A DNA stretch of 26,612 bases from JANJWP01 sp049301335. GTDB lineage: Bacteria > Patescibacteriota > Gracilibacteria > BD1-5 > UBA2023. The notes under the pieces are model-generated. The model worked only from the letters and a program-made list of their open reading frames with translations, was not told the origin of the DNA and searched no databases. Made by a program: the position numbers and the translations under genes. Shown piece by piece: positions 15,713 to 23,615 of the stretch (position 1 is its first letter; each line of letters opens with the position of its first letter). The DNA lies in NCBI GenBank assembly GCA_049301335.1, contig JBAQKV010000059.1, positions 1 through 26,612 on the forward strand, read 5' to 3'.

Positions 15713-16822
15713 TTATTGAGTGATCGAGCCGGAGCTGAAGATGGAATCGATGATTGCCGAGTCTTCTCCGTCGGTCGGTCCGAGAATGTCTTCGACGATG
15801 GCCATGACGGCTTCGAGTTTCGCGACGAGCTTGGGTTTGTTCGCCGCTTTCGCCTTTTCGATCTGCGCTCCGATTACGGTTTTCGCGCGCTGGTAGAATT
15901 CGTCCTTCTTCTCATCCGGAATCGCGCGGAGCTTGGTTTCGAGCGATTTGCGGAATTTCGGGGAAAGCGGGTTCGCCTTCTGGTCTCCGCGGTTTTTTCC
16001 CTGTTCGCCGTTCGACGTTGCCGGAGGCGGCGGGGTCGTTCCGGAGTTCAGGCTCTTGCGGACGTACTCGGCCATCTCGGCGAGCTTCTTTTCCGATTTC
16101 GTGCGGAAGGCGTCGACCTTTGCCGGATCGACGTACTTGGTCGCGAGGACTTCGGCGTTGGCTTTTTGGATTTCGAGAATCTTCGCCACCTTGTCGTCTA
16201 CCGAGAGGGTCTTGTCGTTCAATACCGCTCCGATAGCCTTTCCGACTTCCGCCATCAGCGCCGAGAGCGCTTTCGTTTCGTCGGCGGTGAGGTCGGTGCG
16301 GAGGAATTCCTTGAGTTCGCCGCTGGAGGAAGCGTTTCCGTTCTGCGTGGACGGAGCTTTTTGGTTTGCGGTGAGTTTTCGGACGGCTTCCCAGAATTTC
16401 TCGCCGTCGGCGATGACGTCGTCGGTGATGGACGAAACGTCGACGCCCTGCGCTTTGAGTTTTTCGAGGTACGCCTTACGCGAAGCTATTTCGTGGGCGT
16501 TCATCGCGATTTTCGCAGCCGTCCAGAAGGCGGATTCTTCGGTCTTAGTCCCGTCCAGAAGGTCTCCGGTAATGGCGGATACGTCAATGCCGGCAGCAGC
16601 CATTTCCGCCACCTTTTTCACGCGCATCTCGGTGGATTTCTTCTGCATTTCGAGCTTGCGGGCCTGCCAATACGACGAGTCCTGGCTTCCGGTCGAGGCC
16701 GAAGTCGACGTCGAAGTCATGCCGGACGTCGACGATTCCATTTCGTTCGCGGACACGCCGGCGGCGATCGCCGAAGCGGCGAGGGTTCCTACGAGTATGA
16801 GGCTTGCGTTTTTCTTGCGCAT
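15713..16822 (-). CDS. Secreted helical repeat protein, unknown function
   Basis: The 369-residue protein has a signal peptide (about residues 1-25, ending AGVSAN) and a Ser/Thr-rich spacer. Three related helical repeats start with an aromatic pair at Tyr51-Trp52, Phe99-Trp100 and Phe143-Trp144 (spacing 48 and 44). Repeats one and two each end in a near-identical stretch, AAGIDVSAITGDLLDG (about 76-91) and AQGVDVSSITDDVIADG (about 124-140). The second half is highly charged and helical, with a PPPP hinge near residue 260. There are no cysteines and no UGA codon. I recognise no family; a periplasmic or cell-surface structural protein is possible. It lies just upstream of the ECF sigma operon but has its own terminator. 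Confidence 0.78.
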   Translation of the reverse strand: MRKKNASLILVGTLAASAIAAGVSANEMESSTSGMTSTSTSASTGSQDSSYWQARKLEMQKKSTEMRVKKVAEMAAAGIDVSAITGDLLDGTKTEESAFWTAAKIAMNAHEIASRKAYLEKLKAQGVDVSSITDDVIADGEKFWEAVRKLTANQKAPSTQNGNASSSGELKEFLRTDLTADETKALSALMAEVGKAIGAVLNDKTLSVDDKVAKILEIQKANAEVLATKYVDPAKVDAFRTKSEKKLAEMAEYVRKSLNSGTTPPPPATSNGEQGKNRGDQKANPLSPKFRKSLETKLRAIPDEKKDEFYQRAKTVIGAQIEKAKAANKPKLVAKLEAVMAIVEDILGPTDGEDSAIIDSIFSSGSITQ

Positions 16823-16877
16823 GGTAACGGAGGTTAGGATATTACCGCGCGTATTGTCGCACGCTTTTTTACGAAAA

Positions 16878-16902
16878 CAAGCGCCCGGAATCCGGACGCT
16901 CG
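16878..16902 (-). terminator. Likely terminator of the nitroreductase gene
   Basis: An imperfect hairpin (AGCG-C-CCGGA around a short loop with TCCGG-A-CGCT, 16880-16900) is followed on the minus strand by TTGTTTTC. It lies just after the TAA at 16913. Confidence 0.5.
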
Positions 16903-16912
16903 TTTCATGGAA

Positions 16913-17533
16913 TTATTTTCGGATGAGGACGTCTTTCAACGAAGACCGGCTCTTCGGACGCTGGACGTCGTCGGCGGCACGGTAGCCGATAGGGAGAACG
17001 AGCGTAGGAACGAGATTGCCCGGGAGACCGAGGATTTTCTTATATTTTCCCGGACGGAACCCTTCGAGCGGGCATGAGTCGATGCCGAGTTCCGCGCAGG
17101 CCGCCATCGCGAACCCGAGGTGGATGTAGGTCTGCTTGGCCGACCAGGAATTCGCCGAGAACGTGAGGTTCTTCAAAACGAGCACCATGCGCACGAGCGA
17201 CTCGAATTTCGAGAGGCCCTTGCGCTTTTCCGTGTCGCCTCCGGACAACCGCGCGAATTTTTCGTTCTTCACCCGGAAGAGGTCCGTGCGGGCGCAAAGC
17301 ACGATGACGTGGGACGCCGTGGAAACGGACTCCTGTTCGAAAGAAGCTTCGCGGAGGGCGTCCTTGGTTTTCTGGTCGGAAACGACGACGACCTTGTACG
17401 ATTCGAGGCCGAACGAAGTCGGGGTCATGCGGACGGCTTCGAGGATCGCGTCGAGATCGTTTTCGGATACGCGTTTCTTCGCGTCGAATTTCTTGGTAGC
17501 GTAGCGCCAGTTCAATTGGGAAAGGAAGGACAT
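16913..17533 (-). CDS. Nitroreductase-family FMN oxidoreductase
   Basis: The 206-residue protein matches NfsB-like NAD(P)H-dependent flavin oxidoreductases. The N-terminus RYATKKFDAKKRVSENDLDAILEAVRMTPTSFGLESYKVVVV carries the FMN-binding Arg-Tyr and the typical TSFGLxSxK substrate/FMN segment. Later come HLGFAMAACAELGIDSCPLEGF and LGLPGNLVPTLVLPIGYR, the usual C-terminal flavin site. Such enzymes reduce quinones, nitro compounds or flavins as dimers. ATG 17533 (MSFLSQLNW) matches the family start. The frame stays open far upstream, but that part overlaps the EEP gene in another frame and is not coding. Stop TAA. Confidence 0.93.
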   Translation of the reverse strand: MSFLSQLNWRYATKKFDAKKRVSENDLDAILEAVRMTPTSFGLESYKVVVVSDQKTKDALREASFEQESVSTASHVIVLCARTDLFRVKNEKFARLSGGDTEKRKGLSKFESLVRMVLVLKNLTFSANSWSAKQTYIHLGFAMAACAELGIDSCPLEGFRPGKYKKILGLPGNLVPTLVLPIGYRAADDVQRPKSRSSLKDVLIRK

Positions 17534-17560
17534 ATGGAAAAATGGGTAACGGAAGGCCGC

Positions 17561-17588
17561 ATGATATCCGTTTTCCGGCATAAGAAAA
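17561..17588 (-). promoter_or_regulatory. Candidate promoter of the nitroreductase gene
   Basis: On the minus strand TTTTCT (17588-17583), 16 bases, then TATCAT (17566-17561). The -35 overlaps the T tract of the preceding terminator. Confidence 0.35.
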
Positions 17589-17607
17589 CCCCCGCTCGAA
17601 GCGGGGG
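17581..17607 (-). terminator. Intrinsic terminator of the EEP gene
   Basis: On the minus strand CCCCCGCT / AGCGGGGG with a three-base loop, then TTTTCTTA. It begins six bases after the TGA that ends the EEP reading frame (17614-17616), which supports the gene really ending there. Confidence 0.85.
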
Positions 17608-17613
17608 CATGGG

Positions 17614-18507
17614 TCAGTTCGCCTGGATGGCGAGGTAGACGGGAACGTGGTCGCTGACTTTGACGGAATCCGTACCGAAGATTTTGTCGGTGCGGATACG
17701 TCCGGATTCGCAGACCGAAACGTTGCGGAAGTACGCGTTGTCGCGTTTCCGGGAGACGCCGTCGCCGTTTTTGCGCAGGCTCGACGCGCCGGATACGCCC
17801 GCTTGGAAACCGCGCGGAACGAAGGCTTTGTCGAGTTGGGCTTTGGAGAGGTTGAAGTCCCCGAGGACGACGGTTCCGATATCGGACGAAACGCGTTTCG
17901 AACCGAGATGGGCAGCGACCAAGGCCGCTTCTTCCATCGCTCCGGAGCCTTCCGGCCTGGCGTGGAACGAATAGAATTCGACCTTGCCGATCTTCGGAGT
18001 AATTGCCTCGATGCGGTACGGTTCGCGCGCTACCGTAGGGGCGAGTTCGGATACGAGCCCCGAATTCATAGCGCCCATGGAAACGGCGTACGATTTCCAA
18101 TACGCGACCATCCGCTCGGAAGTGTTTTTTCCGGCGGGTTCTGGAGTCGTCGCGTCGGATACCGCTATCCGCCATCTCGCTCCTTTTCTCGAGAGTTCTT
18201 CCTGGAGCATCGCAGCGGCTTTGGGGCCTTGGAAACTTCCGGAGACTTCGAGGACGAACGCGAGTTCGGAATATCGGAGGATTTTTGCTAGCGATTCGAT
18301 ACGTTCTGCCGGTTCGTTTCCGCCGAAATTCGCGACGTTCCACGAGACGACCACGAAGGCGTCGGGTCCGCATTTTTTCGCGGCGACGTAATCGGGATCG
18401 ATCGCGCCGAGCGACCAGAGCTCTTTGTAATCGGCTTTGGCGTCGAACGCGATCATGATGAGCGCGGCGAGCGCGGCGAAGAGCCAGCTTTTCGTATTGC
18501 AGAGCAT
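17614..18507 (-). CDS. Secreted endonuclease/exonuclease/phosphatase (EEP) family protein that ends in TGA
   Basis: The 297-residue protein has a signal peptide (LFAALAALIMIAFDAKA, cleaved near residue 25) and an EEP/DNase I-like fold: VVSWNVANFGG, metal-binding Glu in FVLEVSG, YSFHAR, VLGDFNLS and the C-terminal catalytic SDHVPVYL. All key residues are present, so it should be an active metal-dependent nuclease or phosphodiesterase acting outside the cytoplasm. ATG 18507 is preceded by AAAGGGGG. The frame ends in TGA six bases before a strong terminator. UGA encodes glycine elsewhere in this window, and I find no TAA or TAG in this frame for roughly 260 further codons, through the terminator and the whole nitroreductase gene. 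Either UGA stops here, or the sequence has an error, or the mRNA lacks a stop. Confidence 0.85.
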   Translation of the reverse strand: MLCNTKSWLFAALAALIMIAFDAKADYKELWSLGAIDPDYVAAKKCGPDAFVVVSWNVANFGGNEPAERIESLAKILRYSELAFVLEVSGSFQGPKAAAMLQEELSRKGARWRIAVSDATTPEPAGKNTSERMVAYWKSYAVSMGAMNSGLVSELAPTVAREPYRIEAITPKIGKVEFYSFHARPEGSGAMEEAALVAAHLGSKRVSSDIGTVVLGDFNLSKAQLDKAFVPRGFQAGVSGASSLRKNGDGVSRKRDNAYFRNVSVCESGRIRTDKIFGTDSVKVSDHVPVYLAIQAN

Positions 18508-18559
18508 GGAGCCCCCTTTCGTTTGTGTTTTTGACTGACGTACCGTAATGACGAATGGA

Positions 18560-18599
18560 AAAAAGTAAAGCCCCGACGTCCTTTCGCACCGGGGCTTTA
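18560..18599 (-). terminator. Intrinsic terminator of the antiporter gene
   Basis: Stem TAAAGCCCCG (18566-18575) / CGGGGCTTTA (18590-18599). On the minus strand it is followed by CTTTTTTCC. It lies directly after the antiporter stop at 18608. Confidence 0.82.
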
Positions 18600-18607
18600 T
18601 TTCGAGG

Positions 18608-20764
18608 TTATTTTCCGTGCAGGCGCCGGGAGAGTTCCTTTTCGAACCGCAGCGCGAGCTTGGGGGAGACGATTTCTTTCGCGGAGAGGTCTCCGAGGAT
18701 TTCTTCTTCCGCCTGAATGAGCGATTTTTCAGTGAGCTTCGCGCTGAGCCGGCGGAGCTCGTCCTTGTGCTCCTTGAAGAGCGCACGCCGGATCTTTTCC
18801 GCGTTCGAGCGGAACCCTTCGTAGAGTTCGACGACTTCGCGGAATTCTTCGCGGTTGCCGACGAAGTCCACTTTTCCGAGTTCGACGAGCCCTTCCAACG
18901 CCTTTTCGATGACGATGTGGATGGTGCGGAGCTCGAGGTATTTTTCCTTCACCGGGTCGATTTTGGGTTCGAGGCGGTCGACGAAGTATTCCGAAATGCG
19001 TTCGAAGACGTCGGTTTTCGGCTTCTTCAGGCGTACCCGGTCGATCTGCGATTCGCCCTTTTCGACGCGGCGGATCTGGAGCGCGACCCTCTTCATGATC
19101 TTCTTGAAAACCGGTTCCGGGATTTCGTTGTACTTGTAGAGGTGCTTGAGCCAGTATTTTTCGATTCCGAGCGCATGGAGCGCCGCGACTCGGCGGACGA
19201 GGTTTCCGAAACCTTCGCCCTTCTTGTCCATGAGTTCGCGGGCGTCTTGCCGCGCCTCTTCGAGAATCTTGGAATACTTCGCGGAAAGCAGGCGCTCTTC
19301 CACGGAATCGACGTACCCGTCCTTGCGCACCTTCTTAATCTTTTCGAGCGCCGCGGACGCCATGAGTATGCGGCCTTCGGCGTATTCGAATTCTTCTATC
19401 TCATGGAGCGCGTCGATCTTGAACCGGCGGATGAGCGGCGCGATGGTGAGCGTTTTTACGAACACGCTGAACACGACGCACCCGAGGGTGAGCGAAAGGA
19501 GGAAGTCGCGTACGGAAACCCCTTGTACCGACCAATGGGGGAGGGCGAGGTTCTCGGGAACGAGCAGTACCATCATGACGGCGAGCCCTCCGCGAAGCGC
19601 TCCCCACGAGAGCACGTGCTGCCAGGATTTGGGAACGCGTTCTTCGGTTTTGGAAAAATTCAGCACGTAGAACATCGGGTACACGCTCACGGCGCGCGCG
19701 AGGATGACGGCGGGGACGGCGAGCAGGATGGGAAGGAGCAGGGGCTTCCAGTCGGCGTTGAGGTTCACGAGCATCATGCCGACGAGTACGAAGACCAATC
19801 CGTTGGTGACGAACGCGAAGAAGCTCCAGTATTTTTCCATGACTTCTTCGACCTTCGGGCTGATCTTGTAGCGCCCGTAATTGCCGAGAACCATCGCCGC
19901 AGCGACCGTCGCGACGATTCCCGAAACGGGGAAAACGTAGTGGTTCACCGCTTCCGCGAACAGGAACGTCGCATGGGCGAGCGCGAGGGAGAGCGTGATT
20001 TCGAGGTGCTTTTCGTTACGGATCTTCTGGATGACCTTCGAAAAGCCGGTGCCCACGACCGCACCCAAAAGGATGCCGAACCCGATCATCGATCCGAACG
20101 TCGCGAGACCTTCGACGACGACCTGGAAATTTCAGAAATATCCTCCGATTCGGTCGAAGAACTGTTCGAAAAGACTCAAATGCCCGTTGGTCGGCACTCA
20201 TGAGCTCGCGTGCGACTCCACTACGCCGAGAACGATGAGGAAGAGCGCGATGGCCGTTCCGTCGTTGAAGAGGCTTTCGCCTTCGAAAATGAGGTTGAGG
20301 CGCCGCGGAACCCCGAGTTCCTTGAATACCGCGAGTACCGCGGCGGTGTCGGTGGACGAGATGAGCGCCCCGAAAAGGAGCGTGACTTCGAACGGGACGT
20401 CGAGTCCGAAAAACAGCAGTCCGTATCGGAGCGCGAACCCTACGAAGAACGCCGATATGACGAGCGAAACGACCGAAAGCAGCGTAATCGACCGAATGTT
20501 GCGGAGGAGTTCCTTGTACCGGACGTTGTACGCCGATTCGAAGAGCAGGATGGGGAGAAAGACGTAGAACAGGATGTCCGGCGTCAGCTTGAAGTCGTCG
20601 AGAAAGTCGAGGGCTCTCGATTTCGCGGCGACCGCGATGATCATTCCCACCGCGACGAGGGCGACCGTAGCGGGGATTTTCACGCGCTTCGCCCAATACG
20701 AAACCCCCGCGGCGATGACGAGGAGGCAAACGAACGAAAGGGTGGCGAGAAAAAACGTGGACAT
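18608..20764 (-). CDS. CPA1-family Na+/H+ antiporter (two UGA=Gly codons)
   Basis: The 718-residue protein has a 12-13-helix antiporter domain (residues 1-410) and a long cytoplasmic helical tail (about 300 residues). Family motifs are LPILLFESAYN, ISSTDTAAVLAVFKELGVP with the ion-binding Asp, FEGESLFNDGTAIALF, and SWGALRGGLAVMM. UGA codons 189 (20198-20200) and 211 (20132-20134) lie in a loop after the sixth helix (HASS-G-VPTNG and GGYF-G-NFQV). ATG 20764 starts at the first helix; a TTG at 20782 would add six residues. The tail is rich in charged helices (RRVEKGESQIDRVRLKKPK) and has no recognised nucleotide-binding domain; it may regulate transport. Stop TAA. It would exchange Na+ or K+ for protons. 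Confidence 0.93.
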
Positions 20765-20841
20765 GGGCGGAAGTTCTTTCAATATCGTAAATACGCTGTC
20801 TTTACTACTTGCGAGAGCGGGGAAGTCAAGCGGAAGGCCCT

Positions 20842-21996
20842 TTAGCGGTTTTTCAAAACGTCCGCCTTATCCGTCTTTTCCCACGTGAAGAGGGCGTCGC
20901 TTCGGCCGAAATGGCCGTACGCGGCGGTTTTCGCGTAGCGGGGCTTCAGGAGGTCGAGCATTTGGACGATTCCCTTCGGGCGGAGGTCGAAGTGTTCGAG
21001 AACGAGCTTTTCGATTGCCGAATCCGGGATGATTCCCGTGCCGGCGGTGTCGATCGAAACCGAAACCGGCATCGCGACGCCGATGGCGTAGGCGACCTGG
21101 ATGGTACAGCGCTTCGCGAGACCCGCCGCGACGATATTCTTGGCCACGTAGCGGCCCGCGTAGGCCGCCGAGCGGTCGACCTTGGACGGGTCCTTTCCGG
21201 AGTACGCGCCGCCTCCGTGCGGAGCCGATCCGCCGTAGCTGTCGACGATGATTTTGCGTCCGGTAAGTCCGGCGTCGCCCATGGGGCCGCCGATGACGAA
21301 GCGCCCGGTGGGATTGACGAGGTATTTGGCGTTTTTGCGGAGGCTTTCCGGGATTACGGGCTTGATGACGGTTTCGATGATCGCTTCCTCGATCTGCTTG
21401 TGGCTGACGTCCGGGTGGTGCTGGGTGGAAAGCACGACGGTGTCGATTTCGGTCGGCACGCCGTCCACGTACTTGAACGTGACCTGCGATTTGGCGTCGG
21501 GACGGAGCCACGGGAGGGTTTTGTCCTTTCGTACTTGCGACTGCCGTTCGACGAGGCGGTGCGAATACCAGATGGGAGCGGGCATGAGGTCGGGGGTTTC
21601 GTCGCAGGCGAAACCGAACATGAGGCCTTGGTCTCCGGCGCCCTGGTCGAGGTCGATGCCCTGGCCTTCGTTGACGCCTTGGGCGATGTCGGGGGACTGC
21701 TTGTCGTAGCAGACCATGACGGCGAGGGTGTTTCCGTCGTAGCAGAGTTCGGAAGAGTCGTATCCGATTTCCACGATCTTCTTGCGGGCGACCTGGATGT
21801 AGTCGACGTTCGCGGTGGTGGTGATTTCCCCGGCGAGTACGCAGAGGCCAGTGTTGACGAGCGTTTCGGCGCCTACGCGGGCGTACGGGTCTTGGGTGAG
21901 GATGGCGTCGAGAATGGCGTCCGAAACCTGGTCGGCGACCTTGTCGGGGTGGCCTTCGGAAACGGATTCGGAGGTGAAAAGGAATTCTTTGGACAT
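20842..21996 (-). CDS. metK: S-adenosylmethionine synthetase
   Basis: A full-length 384-residue MetK, which makes SAM from methionine and ATP. The family signatures are all present: SEGHPDKVADQVSDAILD (ATP-binding His, catalytic Asp), GAGDQGLMFGFACDET, and the P-loop GGGAYSGKDPSKVDRSAAY. There are no UGA codons; the stop is TAA. The 5' leader carries a SAM-I riboswitch and an intrinsic terminator, so its product feeds back on its own transcription. It ends 77 bases before the antiporter ATG, without an obvious terminator, so read-through to the antiporter is possible. Confidence 0.98.
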   Translation of the reverse strand: MSKEFLFTSESVSEGHPDKVADQVSDAILDAILTQDPYARVGAETLVNTGLCVLAGEITTTANVDYIQVARKKIVEIGYDSSELCYDGNTLAVMVCYDKQSPDIAQGVNEGQGIDLDQGAGDQGLMFGFACDETPDLMPAPIWYSHRLVERQSQVRKDKTLPWLRPDAKSQVTFKYVDGVPTEIDTVVLSTQHHPDVSHKQIEEAIIETVIKPVIPESLRKNAKYLVNPTGRFVIGGPMGDAGLTGRKIIVDSYGGSAPHGGGAYSGKDPSKVDRSAAYAGRYVAKNIVAAGLAKRCTIQVAYAIGVAMPVSVSIDTAGTGIIPDSAIEKLVLEHFDLRPKGIVQMLDLLKPRYAKTAAYGHFGRSDALFTWEKTDKADVLKNR

Positions 21997-22032
21997 GGTG
22001 TGGATAGGTGGTCGCGCCCCGGTGGCGCGGCG

Positions 22033-22067
22033 AAATAAAAACCCTCTTCCTTGCGAGAAGAGGGTTT
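22033..22067 (-). terminator. Riboswitch-controlled terminator of metK
   Basis: On the minus strand the 11-bp perfect stem AAACCCTCTTC (22067-22057) / GAAGAGGGTTT (22049-22039) has a seven-base loop and is followed by TTATTT. It is the expression platform between the SAM-I aptamer and metK, so SAM binding should favour termination. Confidence 0.88.
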
Positions 22068-22087
22068 GGGATCGTTACCTGAAAAGG

Positions 22088-22213
22088 GCATCTATCGCAT
22101 CTCTCCCCTCGAAGGGGCAGGAAGTAGCACCGGTTTTCCAATCCTTTCGGACTTGTAGTTGGTTGCTGCGACGCTCGAACGGGCCTGTTTCCCTCGCGTC
22201 ATCTCTTGATGTG
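22088..22213 (-). ncRNA. SAM-I (S-box) riboswitch aptamer
   Basis: The minus strand shows the S-box order. ATCAAGAGATG opens P1 and J1/2. P2 follows as GACGC paired with GCGTC, enclosing GAGGGAAACAGGCCC. Then come the conserved GCAGCAACC, P3 (CCAA / TTGG with TCC-GAAA-GGA at its tip), the conserved GGTGCTACTTCC, and P4 (CCCCT-TCG-AGGGG). GAGATGCGAT closes P1. These are the core elements of the SAM-I family in the correct order and spacing. The aptamer is followed by the terminator at 22033-22067 and metK. In SAM-I switches SAM stabilises P1 and allows the terminator to form. I could not draw the competing antiterminator with confidence. Confidence 0.86.
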
Positions 22214-22219
22214 CGGCAA

Positions 22220-22247
22220 AGCCTAGCCGAATTTCGAAATCCGGCAA
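22220..22247 (-). promoter_or_regulatory. Candidate promoter of the metK leader
   Basis: On the minus strand TTGCCG (22247-22242), 16 bases, then TAGGCT (22225-22220). The predicted start, a few bases further on, coincides with the 5' edge of the riboswitch, which is the main support. Confidence 0.35.
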
Positions 22248-22275
22248 GCGAAAAGATGCGTGGAACTCGAAAACG

Positions 22276-22284
22276 TGATAAAAT
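22276..22284 (+). promoter_or_regulatory. Candidate extended -10 promoter for the 22350 gene
   Basis: TGATAAAAT matches the extended -10 pattern TGnTATAAT at eight of nine positions. It is 66 bases upstream of the ATG at 22350. A second possibility is TTGACT (22294-22299) with TAGGAT (22315-22320), but its spacer is only 15 bases. Confidence 0.38.
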
Positions 22285-22349
22285 GGAAGGGAATTGACTT
22301 TTTCGCAATCGCATTAGGATTGCCAAGTTCGAAACCCCGCGCCACGCCC

Positions 22350-23582
22350 ATGACGACGAATTTTCAGACATGACCGTACTCCGCTCCCCGTAAAGAAGAA
22401 ACGGGGGATTGAAAAGACGCTTCGGGACTCGACGAACTCATGATTTCCGCAGTGTCCGATTTTTCGGGGCTCGACGGCATCATGGCTACCCATCAGGAAG
22501 CGGTTCCGGTCGTCACGCGGTTTTCCCATATTCCGGAATTCCCAGAACTCCTGCCGGAAGTCCGCGCGGAACTCGAAGAAATCCAGGCAGCCATGGACGC
22601 GGCCCGAGCCGAAAGGGAAGCGGTAAAGAGTCCGAATACCCTCTCGGATGCCGTGTCCGACGAAGTCGACCGGATCATCGCGGTGCCTTTCGGAGAATCG
22701 GTGGATACGTCCGTTCCCCCGAGCGCGCACGTTCTTCCGACCTCGTCCGATAGGGGATCCGTCACGAAGCTTGGCGTTCCTTCCGAGCTTCCGCCCGAAG
22801 CCGAAGAGCCGCCAAAGATCCGATCCGCCGTCGATACCGTCCGCCGCGCCCAGTTCGACACCCTCAAATCCGAAATATTCGGCATCCTTTCGGAAGACTC
22901 GGATTTTCCCGCGTACCACGTGAAGACGATACTCGACCTGTCGGGCAGGATTTCGGTAGGCACCCCGGAATCGGAGCTTGCCGACATCGGCACGTTCCTT
23001 CTCTACCTTTCGGAAACCCTCGGCGTATTTTTCGACCGGGAGGGGCAATGGAACGACCACAAGCATTCCTACGTTTCTTCCGCGGTACGTTCCCCAAAGA
23101 CGAAGTTCCGGCTCAAAGCCATACGGCTTCTCTCCCCTTCGGACGATCTCAAAGATTCCGAAGATCCGGAAATCCTCCGTTCCGCGAAGGCTTCGTTCGA
23201 CCGCGATTACGACCGGTGGCGCCAGAAGTTCTCCGGCCTCATGAGGAGGAACGGAGGCAAATCCGTCACCGCGTTCCGAACCGATTTTTCCACCAAACCG
23301 TACGGACGTACGGCGGAAAAATGCCTGGAAGCGGGTTTCGCCCTCTGGAAGGAAGTGTTTCTCGAAAACCGCCGAATCCAAGCCGAACTCACCAAGATCA
23401 AGGGCGGGGCATTGCTCCGTAAGATCCGCCGCATCGAAAAGGAATTCGATTTCAGCGATATCGAACGGCAGGAAGAAATCGAAGCCGCGCGGAGGGGAGT
23501 TTACCGTCCGAAGACACGCAAAAAGAAAGGCGGCGCTTCCCCGGTGGTCGAACCGATTCTCGAATCGGATTGGTCGGCATAG
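22350..23582 (+). CDS. Unknown protein, 410 residues; start hidden by two UGA=Gly codons
   Basis: I do not recognise a family. Under code 25 the frame opens at ATG 22350, giving the N-terminus MTTNFQT-G-PYSAPRKEETGD-G-KDASGLDELM, with UGA at codons 8 and 21; a standard-code reading would begin at 22440 and lose 30 residues. No signal peptide or membrane helix is seen. Residues about 30-170 are acidic and proline/serine-rich, probably flexible. From about 170 to 390 the protein is helical and charged, with HVKTILDLSGRISVGTPESEL, a WRQKFSGLMRRNGGK region and a basic tail RRGVYRPKTRKKKGG. The C-terminal basic patch suggests contact with nucleic acid or membrane lipids. Stop TAG. It leads a plus-strand series; GH114-like follows after 33 bases. 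Confidence 0.8.
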
Positions 23583-23615
23583 TTCCGTTCGCACCGTTCC
23601 CGTAATGCCGTCCCC

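Noticed and set aside
16836..17616. EEP gene continuing through TGA as glycine over the nitroreductase gene
   Set aside because: The continuation is not conserved-looking, passes through a strong terminator and overlaps a clear gene for its whole length; reported instead as an anomalous stop.
17534..18589. N-terminal extension of the nitroreductase by about 350 residues
   Set aside because: This part lies in another frame of the EEP gene, is Arg-rich and unlike any domain, and crosses a terminator.
18617..20203. Long plus-strand open frame (528 codons)
   Set aside because: Antisense shadow of the CPA1 antiporter, whose motifs are clear on the minus strand.
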